Of a DNA stretch of 64,000 bases, positions 7,961-17,033 are shown one piece after another. The number at the start of each line of letters is the position of its first letter. Positions within the stretch are counted from its first letter, which is position 1. The notes beneath the pieces are model-generated. The model ran no database searches. It worked only from the letters and a program-made list of their open reading frames with translations, and was not told the DNA's origin. This DNA comes from Rhodohalobacter mucosus (lineage in GTDB: Bacteria > Bacteroidota > Rhodothermia > Balneolales > Balneolaceae): positions 1 through 64,000 of the forward strand of contig NZ_QGGB01000009.1 in NCBI RefSeq assembly GCF_003150675.1, read 5' to 3'. Position numbers and translations under genes: made by a program.

Positions 7961-8722
7961 TTAGTTACCGGACAATCTTGCAATTTCACTGTCCAGCAGC
8001 GGCAAGATATCATTTGACCTCTGTTCGGCTGCATTTAAGGGCCGGTAGCTCAGCCAGTAATTCTGATTTCTAAGGGTTTTCAAAAAATAATTGTATTCCT
8101 GGTCCTCTTTTAAAGCTTCATAATCGATGGGCACCATTTCACCCTGAACATATATTCCATCAACTATTCGGGAAGACCACATTTGGTCGAAATGTTTAAT
8201 GAAAATATTCCTGGAAGCTTCTTCTAAAATATTTGTATACCTGTTTGGTAAACTCGTTCCATACCCTTCTGCGTAGCTGTAATAATCTACAATACTGTTC
8301 CGGAGTGAGTCATTACTGATCAGGTTGATATTGTTTGCCTTCAGAGCTTCATAGGCTGAATAGTCAAACTGCAGACCCCAGTCAGAAATGATATTTTGGA
8401 AGTGATATTTCAATGAATCCACATAGGGAAGATCTGCCTCCATGTGATTAATGATCGTTTCCATGGAATTCCGGGCAACCTCATTTCTTTCTCTGCTATC
8501 TTCCCGGTCATCAGCATCGTTTTCCAGACTGGCCTTCAGGCTATGGAGCATTTCCAGCTCCTGACTTCTCAGTTTACGGTCTTCGTTCCAGTTGTTGATC
8601 TGAAGGGCGATCAGGATACCGATTACGACCAGTAGAATCTCACCGATAGCATAAATTAAATAACGGCGGACATTTCCGTCGTCGATCAGTTTTTGCCGGA
8701 TTTTTCTGAAGAGGGTGATCAT
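7961..8722 (-). CDS. DUF6090 family membrane protein (copy 7, leading subtype)
   Basis: 253 residues. N-terminus MITLFRKIRQKLIDDGNVRR, membrane helix at about 21-42, then NNWNEDRKLRSQELEMLHSL. The second motif is EALKANNINLISNDSLRNSI near 120. First gene of the copies 7-6-5 run, with leader and CGCCAGT array upstream. The C-terminal part (SYRPLNAAEQRSNDILPLLD) is unlike that of its neighbours. Function unknown. Confidence 0.9.
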   Translation of the reverse strand: MITLFRKIRQKLIDDGNVRRYLIYAIGEILLVVIGILIALQINNWNEDRKLRSQELEMLHSLKASLENDADDREDSRERNEVARNSMETIINHMEADLPYVDSLKYHFQNIISDWGLQFDYSAYEALKANNINLISNDSLRNSIVDYYSYAEGYGTSLPNRYTNILEEASRNIFIKHFDQMWSSRIVDGIYVQGEMVPIDYEALKEDQEYNYFLKTLRNQNYWLSYRPLNAAEQRSNDILPLLDSEIARLSGN

Positions 8723-8757
8723 TATAGTGTTGAGTGTTGAGTGTTTAGTTTTGAGTT
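8723..8757 (-). promoter_or_regulatory. ACTCAAAACT-type leader of DUF6090 copy 7
   Basis: The minus strand has AACTCAAAACTAAACACTCA followed by ACACTCAACACTATA up to the ATG. It is intermediate between the two leader styles. Confidence 0.5.
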
Positions 8758-8782
8758 TCTGATAAAATCCACTCTTTTAAGT

Positions 8783-8810
8783 CGCCAGTCGCCAGTCGCC
8801 AGTCGCCAGT
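8783..8810. repeat. Heptamer array 5: CGCCAGT x4 plus a partial unit
   Basis: Four exact CGCCAGT units, then CGCCAAG. It lies 7 bases beyond the stop of the CehA/McbA-like gene (8818), so the array begins essentially at the preceding gene's end. The unit is not used in any other array here. Confidence 0.85.
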
Positions 8811-8817
8811 CGCCAAG

Positions 8818-11316
8818 TCAGTCAATCATCTCCCTGAGCAACGCCCGTGCTTCATCAAATCGGGCCTGCATCCGGGGTGTCTCAACCTCTCCATATGCTT
8901 CGCGGGCTATCATCTCCGCTGCATTGATCGCGCGTATCAGGTCCCGGGCGGCATCTGAACGCGCTTGAGGATCTGTTGAACCGACCTCACCAATCCAGAC
9001 AGGCGATGTATGCGCAAATGGTCGTGCATGCATGGTCGGCCAGGAATCTCCTCGCTGTTCACCGGCATAAGCCCTTGCTGCCATCCAGCCGCCATCGGGA
9101 AGATCGATGCTGCCGGTATAGGTTCGCGTCTCTCCGGCATCTACTCCACCCAGACGCTCCACAACGCTGCCATTGACGACAATCTGGAGTGAATCGATTT
9201 GGGTAGTGCTGGCCAGGGTTACCTGCCAGGTTTGGCTGCCGGAAGAGGTGACGTCACCGGGACGGGCGCCGTCGCCCAATTCCAGGATCAGTGCCGGACC
9301 TGTGGTCAGAAATCCTTTTCCGGCCGCTGCGGCTTCGATCACCGCATCCGTTGAAGTATCTGAATTTTCTGTCCGTACATAGTTCCGACCGGTTCCAACG
9401 GCCGGTGTTCTGTGGAAATCCACCCAGCCGTCCGTGCCCGACATGGCGGCAACCGGGCGGCCGATATTGAGCAGGCGATACCAGACGTGGGCGTTGCCTA
9501 TCGGACTGGTCCAGGCGCAAACAAGCTCCAGCCCCATCCGCTCTTCCAATACTCCGTCTGAAATGAGCTCAAGCGGGATCGGCCCTTCGTGAAGATGGGT
9601 AAATGGGTCCTGATCCGAACCGATCGGGTGTACATAGGTGGCAAACGATCCGTGCTCATCCGCAAACTCAAACACATCTCCGTTGGTCAGATCCGGATCG
9701 CCCAGAGTCGGGTTATACGGACCAAAGAACCACGGTGCAAACGGAGTTTCAACATTGAGTAATCCGATATGTCCGTGAAAATGGGAGCGCACTTCCTGTC
9801 CCTGGTGCACGGTATGGCCGTCCTGAGTAGTTTCGAGCCCCAGAATGCCCCGGTCGATACGGCGTTCCCAGCGGTTCCACGACATCGGTGCCAGCTGATC
9901 CAGCGACTCACCCGCCATCAGGCGCAGCGCATTTTCGTGACTTGCACGGTGGTGACCGTCACCATTGAGATGAATATGGTGGTCGGCCGACACATACCCT
10001 TCAGCTGCCGCATCCCAGATTTCTGATAGAGCCAGGTTAGTCTCAGCGTTTTCGCCCGGTTCAACCAGAACCTGAATTTCAACGACCGGAGTCATGTGGC
10101 CGCGCGCTGCCAGCACCGTGTATCGTCCGGGCGGTAACATAAACTCTGAGCTTCCATCCACATAAAAGTAGGTTCGCCCGGTCTGTGGATCCACATAGGT
10201 TGCGTCTTCGGAAAATGAAACAGGATGCCCGTTATCGCGTGTTATGGAGACCCGGGCTGTAATAGGATCGCCATCAGAATTCTCCACAGATAGTAAAAGA
10301 GTACCAGTGGGCACGCCATAATCCCAGCTTGTTACTGTTACAGACTCCGGTGTGCCGCCGTATGTTGGGATTCGCATCAATTGGAACTGTCGGTTTTCAT
10401 CCAGTTCGGTGTAGTAGATCTCACCGCCGTCGGCACTGAAAGAGGGTGTCATCGCGTATGGATGTCCATCTGTCAATCGATGGGTTACTCTCGGATCGTC
10501 CAGGTCCATCGTCCAGAGGTGGTAGTCATTGTCAATCGGTGCGCTGTAAACGATCAGCCGTTCGGTTGGGTATGTATCGGCAGACAGGTGATAGGTGAGT
10601 GTTTCTGAATGGGCAATCCGGTCATAGCCGGCTACAAAATTGCGTTCCCTTAAAACGCGATGAGCGCCGCTGCCGTGCAGGTAGAGAATACCTGAACCGT
10701 CAGCCAATCGACGGGTGTTCCGTACGACTTGGCTCAGTTCAGTCAACAGTTCGTCAGTGCCGGCTTCCAGATGACGCCTATACAACTCAAGGCTACCGTT
10801 TTGGCCTGAAGTATAAAACAGATATTGTCCGTCAGTAGAGAATTCCGGGTCCAGCTCAATCGCCGGCGTGTTGATGATCTGCTCATCTCCGCTGTCGAGT
10901 TCCAGAATCACAATCGACGTGTCATCCCCGTGGTCGCGGACAAATGTAAGAAGAGCCCCGTCTGCCGACCATCTGGGCCTGCCATCCACGCCGGATCCGT
11001 CAGTCAAACGTGTTGCTTCACCCTTTTCGAGATCCATCAGCCAGATCCACCCTTTGGAGGAAAATGCCAGTGTTTGTCCATCGGGAGCCGGCGCAGGGTC
11101 CGTAATGCCGTATGACAATACCGGAAGTTCATGCTGCTCCAGATAGACGTGGTGACCGAAATCGTCCAGTTTCGGATAGTGATGGGTCCACTGGGCATGT
11201 GCATCGGGTACCGCCAAAAGTCCCATTAGTACTGCAGTGACGATGCAGGCAAGGGCTTTATGAAATAAGGTTGGTTTTAAGACCGGTTTATGAATGGAGT
11301 GAAAAAATGAGAGCAT
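8818..11316 (-). CDS. Exported TolB-propeller / CehA-McbA family metallohydrolase
   Basis: 832 residues. A signal peptide (ACIVTAVLMGLLAVPDAHA, cut before QWTHHY) is followed by TolB/WD40-like blades at about 60-345 (PAPDGQTLAFSSKGWIWLMD, WSADG, PSFSADGGEIYYT). Next come a small beta domain (about 350-440) and a PHP-type domain of the CehA/McbA family from about 450 (YVSADHHIHLNGDG, metal-binding His cluster; later YVHPIG and MSGTDGWVD). The last 60 residues are helical. CehA/McbA enzymes are metal-dependent hydrolases; the substrate here is unknown. It lies between DUF6090 copies 8 and 7 on the same strand. The propeller plus PHP arrangement suggests a periplasmic or surface enzyme with a protein- or glycan-docking domain. 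Confidence 0.8.
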   Translation of the reverse strand: MLSFFHSIHKPVLKPTLFHKALACIVTAVLMGLLAVPDAHAQWTHHYPKLDDFGHHVYLEQHELPVLSYGITDPAPAPDGQTLAFSSKGWIWLMDLEKGEATRLTDGSGVDGRPRWSADGALLTFVRDHGDDTSIVILELDSGDEQIINTPAIELDPEFSTDGQYLFYTSGQNGSLELYRRHLEAGTDELLTELSQVVRNTRRLADGSGILYLHGSGAHRVLRERNFVAGYDRIAHSETLTYHLSADTYPTERLIVYSAPIDNDYHLWTMDLDDPRVTHRLTDGHPYAMTPSFSADGGEIYYTELDENRQFQLMRIPTYGGTPESVTVTSWDYGVPTGTLLLSVENSDGDPITARVSITRDNGHPVSFSEDATYVDPQTGRTYFYVDGSSEFMLPPGRYTVLAARGHMTPVVEIQVLVEPGENAETNLALSEIWDAAAEGYVSADHHIHLNGDGHHRASHENALRLMAGESLDQLAPMSWNRWERRIDRGILGLETTQDGHTVHQGQEVRSHFHGHIGLLNVETPFAPWFFGPYNPTLGDPDLTNGDVFEFADEHGSFATYVHPIGSDQDPFTHLHEGPIPLELISDGVLEERMGLELVCAWTSPIGNAHVWYRLLNIGRPVAAMSGTDGWVDFHRTPAVGTGRNYVRTENSDTSTDAVIEAAAAGKGFLTTGPALILELGDGARPGDVTSSGSQTWQVTLASTTQIDSLQIVVNGSVVERLGGVDAGETRTYTGSIDLPDGGWMAARAYAGEQRGDSWPTMHARPFAHTSPVWIGEVGSTDPQARSDAARDLIRAINAAEMIAREAYGEVETPRMQARFDEARALLREMID

Positions 11317-11393
11317 ATAGATTGAGATTGTTTATGGATGGAACCCGATGGTCAATCGTATTTGAGCGTTTATAAGGAAAAAGTTTCAGTTAA

Positions 11394-12128
11394 TTATATC
11401 CTTATCGTTGTTAACAGATCTTCTATAATGGTGATGGATTCCAGATATTCATTTCTGAGCTGATATGCCGTGATCAGCTTGTCGTCTACATAGTTCTCAA
11501 ACCTTAGATTCTCTAACAACTCTTTGTTATTAAAGCCAATTTTTGAGGGCTGTATGTTGCCAATACCTGCATATGAGTCAATATCTCTCAGGGAAGATTC
11601 ATCCCGAAGAAAGCGGATCATCTCGTACGTACTGATTTTAAAGATGTCAACCAGCTCATTCAAATTTTCAAAATGACGTTCCCAGGCAAATAGCTTTGAT
11701 TGAAGCTCCGAGTTGGACAGACGCGAAATGCTTCCCGAGTTTTTAAGATCGTTGAGAACGTAGGAACTGGGATTCCATGTCGGGTTTGTAAGGGAAAGCG
11801 AGATCAGGCTGTCAATGTTTGTCTCATCAGGAATCTCATCAAGCAGCGTCAGGTCCATTAATACCTCCATATTATGAATGGTCGTATCCAGCCGGGCAAT
11901 ATCGAATTTCAGCTCCTTCAGGTTATCCGAAAACTCGCTGTGAAGGGCAGCCACTGTTTGCTGCTCCTGATTGAGAGCGATTCTGTTCTCATTCCAATTA
12001 TTCACCTGCAGTGCAATAAGAATCCCGATAACAACCAAAAGTATCTCGCCGATTGCGTAGAGGAGATAGGTGCGGACTTTGTTCTGTTCCATAAGTGATT
12101 TTCTTATATGCCGAAAAAAGCGAAGCAT
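11394..12128 (-). CDS. DUF6090 family membrane protein (copy 8, internal subtype)
   Basis: 244 residues. N-terminus MLRFFRHIRKSLMEQNKVRT, membrane signature, NNWNENR. The second motif is NDLKNSGSISRLSNSELQSK. Its start overlaps the stop of copy 9 in a TAATG (12126-12130), so translation is coupled. DNA 12043-12095, encoding the membrane helix start, matches 12783-12835 of copy 9 with one mismatch in 53 bases, although the proteins diverge fully after NNWNE. Last of the 10-9-8 run. Function unknown. Confidence 0.9.
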   Translation of the reverse strand: MLRFFRHIRKSLMEQNKVRTYLLYAIGEILLVVIGILIALQVNNWNENRIALNQEQQTVAALHSEFSDNLKELKFDIARLDTTIHNMEVLMDLTLLDEIPDETNIDSLISLSLTNPTWNPSSYVLNDLKNSGSISRLSNSELQSKLFAWERHFENLNELVDIFKISTYEMIRFLRDESSLRDIDSYAGIGNIQPSKIGFNNKELLENLRFENYVDDKLITAYQLRNEYLESITIIEDLLTTIRI

Positions 12129-12868
12129 TAAGGTTTATCCTCCAACATAGCCACCGTTTGCCGGTTTAGTTCATTCACCTCATTCATGTCCTGAAGAGTG
12201 ATTCGGTAATAATTCCTTTTACCTGTACCGACGTTATTGAACTTTGACGTTAAATCGTCAAAGTCCGGATCTATCCATTTGCGATCAAAAACGGGACCCG
12301 ATTTGAATGTTGCAAAGGGTATCTGCAGCGGATAGCTTTTATTGAATTCAGAGATTGCATCCAGATAGAGCTGCTCATAGTTCTGATTGGTTCTTAGAAT
12401 GTCGGATTGCTTTGTGGCTAGTTGGTATAGAATGGTTCGCTGTGCTTCTGAAAGGAAATTGATATTGCCGCTCGAAAGAGCTGTCCTGTAACTGTTGTCG
12501 TTGAACCCTTCAAAGTTTAGATGAAATGGCGAAAACTCGTCTTTGATGAGCCTTATGACTTCATCTTCCGTGACCTCCGGGTCGATCAATTGAAGCTGAA
12601 GGGAGTCATATATTTCAATTTCTCTTTTAATTCGAGTTATAAATGTATCAATCGATGCAATGTCACTATGCAGATCCTTGACAATAGAAGATCTGACTTC
12701 CATCGCAATCGCTTCTTCTTTCCTCTCTTCATTCCAATTATTCACCTGCAGGGCGATCAATATCCCAATTACAACCAGTAGAATCTCGCCGATGGCGTAG
12801 AGGAGATAGGTGCGGACTTTGTTCTGTTCCATAAGCTGTTTTCGAAGTTGGCGAAAGAAGCGAAGCAT
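12128..12868 (-). CDS. DUF6090 family membrane protein (copy 9, internal subtype)
   Basis: 246 residues. MLRFFRQLRKQLMEQNKVRT, membrane helix, NNWNEERKEE, then an extracytoplasmic domain with the second motif TALSSGNINFLSEAQRTILY. It is coupled at both ends: its ATG overlaps the stop of copy 10 and its stop overlaps the ATG of copy 8. It is the middle member of the run and has no leader of its own. Function unknown. Confidence 0.9.
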   Translation of the reverse strand: MLRFFRQLRKQLMEQNKVRTYLLYAIGEILLVVIGILIALQVNNWNEERKEEAIAMEVRSSIVKDLHSDIASIDTFITRIKREIEIYDSLQLQLIDPEVTEDEVIRLIKDEFSPFHLNFEGFNDNSYRTALSSGNINFLSEAQRTILYQLATKQSDILRTNQNYEQLYLDAISEFNKSYPLQIPFATFKSGPVFDRKWIDPDFDDLTSKFNNVGTGKRNYYRITLQDMNEVNELNRQTVAMLEDKP

Positions 12869-13614
12869 TATCCTGTAACCCGTTCGATTTCATCCAATAG
12901 TCTGATGAGCTTCTCCTGTATGGATTGTTGATAGTTTAAATAGAGACCAACCATCTCAAGCTTAAGGGTCAGCATGTTCCATAACTCCAGGTCACCGGCA
13001 AACTGAGTATAATCGATCTGCGGTCCTCCCTCTACCAGAAGATCCTGATAGCGATCAAGAGCTACGGATTGGTAGTTAAAGCGCCGAATCATATAGGGTT
13101 CAATGGTTTGGTTATACTGATTATTCACAGCTTCGTTGATATTTCTATGGCGTTCAAACCACCAGCTTAGCTCCTGAAAAGAGTGCTTCAGTGGTGAATC
13201 TTCAACGGTTGTCAGCAATTCACTGTCCAGAAACTCGTATAATACAGGGTATGAATGGGTGATAATCCAGGCAGTTCCAAGGGCACCCAGAGTTGATTCA
13301 AGAAGTTGCAGAGAATCGGGGTCAGATGTATTCAACAGTTGAAGACTGCGCCGGTTCAGGTCAGCCAGCTCCTGCTGTGCCGCGATATATCTTTCCAGCT
13401 GAGGTAAACTGGCGGATATTTCCTGATGAATCTGTTCATAATACCCGTTCAGTTTGTTTTTCAGCACTCTCTCTTCATTCCAGTTGTTCACCTGCAATGC
13501 GATCAGGATACCGATGACTACCAGAAGGATCTCACCGAATGCATAAAGCAGGAATTTAGTAGCGGAGCCTGAGTCAATCAGTTTCTGGCGGATGCGGCGG
13601 AAGAGGGTAACCAT
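12868..13614 (-). CDS. DUF6090 family membrane protein (copy 10, leading subtype)
   Basis: 248 residues. MVTLFRRIRQKLIDSGSATK, membrane helix with FLLYAFGEILLVVIG, NNWNEERVLKNKLN. The second motif is degenerate (EFLDSELLTTVEDSPLKHSF). First gene of the 10-9-8 run, with the CGTCCAT array and leader directly upstream. Bases 13604-13646, spanning the first codons and the leader, are identical to 19291-19333 before copy 15, 5.7 kb away. Function unknown. Confidence 0.9.
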   Translation of the reverse strand: MVTLFRRIRQKLIDSGSATKFLLYAFGEILLVVIGILIALQVNNWNEERVLKNKLNGYYEQIHQEISASLPQLERYIAAQQELADLNRRSLQLLNTSDPDSLQLLESTLGALGTAWIITHSYPVLYEFLDSELLTTVEDSPLKHSFQELSWWFERHRNINEAVNNQYNQTIEPYMIRRFNYQSVALDRYQDLLVEGGPQIDYTQFAGDLELWNMLTLKLEMVGLYLNYQQSIQEKLIRLLDEIERVTG

Positions 13615-13652
13615 GGATTAGTTTTGAGTGTTTAGTTTTAAGTTTTGAGTTG
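13615..13652 (-). promoter_or_regulatory. ACTCAAAACT-type leader of DUF6090 copy 10
   Basis: The minus strand reads CAACTCAAAACTTAAAACTA then AACACTCAAAACTAATCC to the ATG. A TATGTCTG box (13662-13669), one mismatch from the Bacteroidota TAnnTTTG element, lies about 48 bases upstream of the start codon. Confidence 0.5.
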
Positions 13653-13676
13653 AATCAAAAACAGACATATTTTAAT

Positions 13677-13802
13677 CGTCCATCGTCCATCGTCCATCGT
13701 CCATCGTCCATCGTCCATCGTCCATCGTCCATCGTCCATCGTCCATCGTCCATCGTCCATCGTCCATCGTCCATCGTCCATCGTCCATCGTCCATCGTCC
13801 AT
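13677..13802. repeat. Heptamer array 6: 18 identical CGTCCAT units
   Basis: Eighteen perfect tandem copies, the most homogeneous array in the window. It ends 6 bases from the stop codon of the TM-TolB-TPR gene (13809). Perfect identity suggests recent expansion, so its length may vary between cells or strains. Confidence 0.97.
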
Positions 13803-13808
13803 CGACAT

Positions 13809-16010
13809 CTAATTCTGCTCGAGGTTGGAAAAATATCGCCTCAAACTCTCTCTCTGATTTTCCATGCTGGCCCTGATTTCGTCTCTGATTTCAGCAAACC
13901 GGGGATCGTTCATCGCATCCATAAATACCACTGAATTTTGCAGTATGAAGTAATCGAAGAAGATGGGTGATAACTCTGTATAATATGTTCTGAAAAAAGG
14001 ATATGCCCGGTCCGTTTCTCCTTCAAAAAGGTGGCAGAGCATACGATTTCTGATGAATCTCCTGTAGCCTAAGCCGGTAGTGCCGGTTGTTTCCAGCTGC
14101 TTCCCATAATTGCAGTAAGCATCGTTCAGCCGCTTCAGTTGTTCCTGATCGTTCATATGATATAATATTCCCAGCAGAGGGGCTGCAACCTGGTACCCCA
14201 GAGGACTTATGATGGATAGTGTATCAGACAACAGTGAGGGATCATACTTTCTGAATTGAGCGATCGCTCTTTCAGGGTCACCTCCGATCTCAACGTATCC
14301 GTATAATGATCCGTAAAACTCCGGTTCAGGGACCGTAATGTTGAATTGCTCCACAAAACTTAATAATGAATTCTCAAAAAGATCCGGATTCTCTCTCAAT
14401 AGGGCATATAATGAAGTGGAAATGGCAACCTCCCGGCTCTGAGGAAGTTCACTGGCAATCCTGGCCTGGTATTCAAATACAAGTTCTGGCATATCCAGCT
14501 CAAATGCATATAAAACCATATCGAACATGTGAATTGCATTGTAAGAATTGGTTTCCATCCACTCATGTACGGTAATCATTGCCTCATCAAATCGCCCCTC
14601 TCTTTCCAGAACGATAAGACCGATAAGACGCATAGATTGCGTAAAGCCCGGGTTCAGTCTCAGGTTCTTTCTGAGCAATGCTTCTGCTTCGTCGAGTTCA
14701 CCCTGATCCGTATGAACCCTCGCCCGGTTGTACATTGAAAGAGGAGCGAGTCGATCCAGTTCATACGCATTGATATAGGCTTCGTCTCTGAGACTGAACT
14801 CTCCCTGTGTTGTATAGTTGTTTCCAAGCCAGTTATAGACGTCCGGCTGATTGTCATTAAGACCCAGGCTTTGCAGATAGTACTCCGTAGATTGCTCCTG
14901 ATCGATTGTAGAATAGAAAAGACCCAATCCGGCATAGGCTGTTCCCAGCTCATTGTTCAGGGATAGTGCCCTTTCTGAATATTCCTTTAATTTAACCTGA
15001 GCCTCTCCAAAGTCCGCAGCTCCGTAAAATCCCATAAGGTGGTGAGCAATGGCCAGCCGGGCGTAGGCTTCGGCAAAGAAGGGGTCCAGGCTGACCGCAT
15101 CTTCGTACAGACCGATCGCAGTCTGCATTTTTTCAATCTGCCGGTCCAGCATAAGGTGATTGGCCCTCAGGTATATCTGATAAGCCTCCAGGTTCTGAGT
15201 GGGGATCTCCGGTTCAGGCGAACCATCCTCGTCGAGGAGGCGGACTCTGAGTTCATCCAGCACCTTTCGCGATATTTCATCCTGAATCTCAAAAATATCC
15301 GAAAGTTGACGGTCATAGGTTTCAGACCACATATGATAGCCGTCGTCTGTTTTAATAAGCTGAACGGTGATGCGGATATTCTCACCCGACTTTCGCACAC
15401 TGCCTTCCAGAATATGATCCACACCCAGCTCCTGACCGATGGTTCTGAGATCGTCATTTACATCCTTGAACTTGAATGAAGAGGTACGCCCGGCCACTTT
15501 CAGGTTTTCCTCCTGGGCAAGGGAATTAAGCAGTTCTTCGGAGAGGCCGTCTGAGAAATATTCATTATCCGGATCGGCGCTCATGTTTACAAACGGAAGC
15601 ACGGCAATGGAGGCCTCAGCGGCGATACCGGCATCTGCCTGTGAGGCACCACTTCCAGCAAAAAAGATTCTTTCCGTGACCAGGAAAACAATGATCAGTG
15701 AAAGAGAGGCTATAATAAACTTATTAATCTTTTTACCGGTTTGATCGGTGATGGACCGTTCTTCATCGACATCTTCACTTCTTTTCAGGCCTTCTGGTGT
15801 CATCTCAAAAGCCCATGCGAAGATCAGGGCAAAAGGAAAACCGATCAGAATGAGCACCGTTAAAAGGGTGACGGTCCATTCAGGCAGTGCCAGAATGGGG
15901 AAGACCGTATCAATGATCTGAATCACCAGCCAGGCAGTGATTGCATAGACCGTAGCCACCCTGACTACGTTTCGGCGCTTCAGTTCATTAAAAAACTTAG
16001 TGAATTGCAT
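13809..16010 (-). CDS. Membrane-anchored TolB/FlgO-like and TPR protein
   Basis: 733 residues. It begins with FFNELKRRNVVRVATVYAITAW, an N-terminus common in TPR proteins related to adenylate-cyclase regions. Two hydrophobic helices lie at about 18-40 and 45-68, and a third at about 98-116. A FlgO/TolB N-terminal-like module lies at about 135-255 (AVLPFVNMSADPDNEYFSDG; later ILEGSVRKSGENIRITVQLI), and TPR-like helical repeats fill about 275-700. No cyclase domain is present. It is probably a scaffold or sensor. It lies between the DUF6090 relic (16243-16100) and heptamer array 6. The BTAD regulator at 57868-60045 carries the same module on a different N-terminus. Confidence 0.8.
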   Translation of the reverse strand: MQFTKFFNELKRRNVVRVATVYAITAWLVIQIIDTVFPILALPEWTVTLLTVLILIGFPFALIFAWAFEMTPEGLKRSEDVDEERSITDQTGKKINKFIIASLSLIIVFLVTERIFFAGSGASQADAGIAAEASIAVLPFVNMSADPDNEYFSDGLSEELLNSLAQEENLKVAGRTSSFKFKDVNDDLRTIGQELGVDHILEGSVRKSGENIRITVQLIKTDDGYHMWSETYDRQLSDIFEIQDEISRKVLDELRVRLLDEDGSPEPEIPTQNLEAYQIYLRANHLMLDRQIEKMQTAIGLYEDAVSLDPFFAEAYARLAIAHHLMGFYGAADFGEAQVKLKEYSERALSLNNELGTAYAGLGLFYSTIDQEQSTEYYLQSLGLNDNQPDVYNWLGNNYTTQGEFSLRDEAYINAYELDRLAPLSMYNRARVHTDQGELDEAEALLRKNLRLNPGFTQSMRLIGLIVLEREGRFDEAMITVHEWMETNSYNAIHMFDMVLYAFELDMPELVFEYQARIASELPQSREVAISTSLYALLRENPDLFENSLLSFVEQFNITVPEPEFYGSLYGYVEIGGDPERAIAQFRKYDPSLLSDTLSIISPLGYQVAAPLLGILYHMNDQEQLKRLNDAYCNYGKQLETTGTTGLGYRRFIRNRMLCHLFEGETDRAYPFFRTYYTELSPIFFDYFILQNSVVFMDAMNDPRFAEIRDEIRASMENQRESLRRYFSNLEQN

Positions 16011-16099
16011 AGTTCTTAAAAATGCCTTTCAAAAGCCTTAATTAAGCAAAAAATCCGATGATATCCTCAGATAGCTTTGATATTTCTGAGTCTGCGGAG

Positions 16100-16243
16100 C
16101 TATTGTTTCCAGTTTTTTACCTGCAGAGCGATCAGAATGCCTATGACCACCTGCAGGATTTCGCCGATAGCATATAGCAGATATTCAGATACTGATCCCG
16201 AATCAAACAGCTACTGGCGGATTTTTCTAAAGAATGATTTCAC
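16100..16243 (-). pseudogene. DUF6090 relic (copy 11, N-terminal fragment)
   Basis: From a GTG at 16243 the minus strand encodes KSFFRKIRQ, a TAG in place of the usual Lys codon, LFDSGSVSEY, LLYAIGEILQVVIGILIALQ, VKNWKQ and then TAG. This is the family N-terminus and membrane helix and nothing more. It is closest to copy 13 (MKPFFRKIRQKLISSGS). The extracytoplasmic domain is gone, and the TM-TolB-TPR gene begins about 90 bases further on. A clear remnant of a sixteenth-kb copy lost by truncation. Confidence 0.85.
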
Positions 16244-16265
16244 GGGTCAGCAGTTGAATCATTTC

Positions 16266-17012
16266 TTATTTGTCTAATTCCATGTTGATGAGTTCTACAA
16301 TCCCATCAATATCTTCAGTCATCTCTTCCAGCCTGCCTATGGTTTCCCTGAATGACACCTCCTTCCAGCGATGGATCCCTTCATAGACCAGGATGAGCTC
16401 TTTTAAATTTTCGTCAATACTTAAGAACTCCTTCATTGTGGTTTGTCTTTCAAGTCTGGCAGGCAGAGTTGTAGCGCCTATTAACGTGGATAATTTTTGA
16501 GTAACCCTATTTGCCCCATCATCAATGTCCTCAAAGCGAGTGATGGTAAGGTTTTGAAGTCGTTTCAGGTCAATCAGCCGGTTTCTGATCGTTGAGGGAA
16601 TCAGCCTGATATCACCGCTGTTCTGAAGGGATTCAATCGTGCTTGTGTTGAAAGTTAAAGCATTGGAAATCAAAGTGAGTTGCGAAATCTGTTTGTACAC
16701 CTGATCGGGGGTCAGAGCCGCTTCACTGCTGTACAAGCTGATATACATTTCATAATCTGACAGTTTTCTGCTTAAGTCGCCGATCGTTAGAGTGATAAAC
16801 TCCCGATCACTTTTCAGGTCATCCAGAAGCTGTGAATAATATTCCTGAGTCTTGAGCTCTGAATTTCTCTTTTCATTCCAGTTATTCACCTGAAGTGCCA
16901 GCAGGATGCCGATCATTACAAGCAGGATCTCACCCACTGCATACAGGATGTAGGTACGGACTTTATTCTGTTCCATGAGGGTTTTTCGTATGTGACGGAA
17001 AAAGCGAAGCAT
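16266..17012 (-). CDS. DUF6090 family membrane protein (copy 12, internal subtype)
   Basis: 248 residues. MLRFFRHIRKTLMEQNKVRT, membrane helix (YILYAVGEILLVMIGILLAL), NNWNEKRNSELKTQEY. The second motif is ESLQNSGDIRLIPSTIRNRL. It starts 21 bases after copy 13 and is the last intact gene of the 15-14-13-12 run. The next copy downstream is the relic at 16243-16100. Function unknown. Confidence 0.9.
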   Translation of the reverse strand: MLRFFRHIRKTLMEQNKVRTYILYAVGEILLVMIGILLALQVNNWNEKRNSELKTQEYYSQLLDDLKSDREFITLTIGDLSRKLSDYEMYISLYSSEAALTPDQVYKQISQLTLISNALTFNTSTIESLQNSGDIRLIPSTIRNRLIDLKRLQNLTITRFEDIDDGANRVTQKLSTLIGATTLPARLERQTTMKEFLSIDENLKELILVYEGIHRWKEVSFRETIGRLEEMTEDIDGIVELINMELDK

Positions 17013-17033
17013 TTAAAGATGGATGGCGTGCAC

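Noticed and set aside
13650-13934. ORF of HRPSSIV repeats over heptamer array 6
   Set aside because: Same artefact of the 7-bp period; it ends inside the 3' end of the TM-TolB-TPR gene on the opposite strand.
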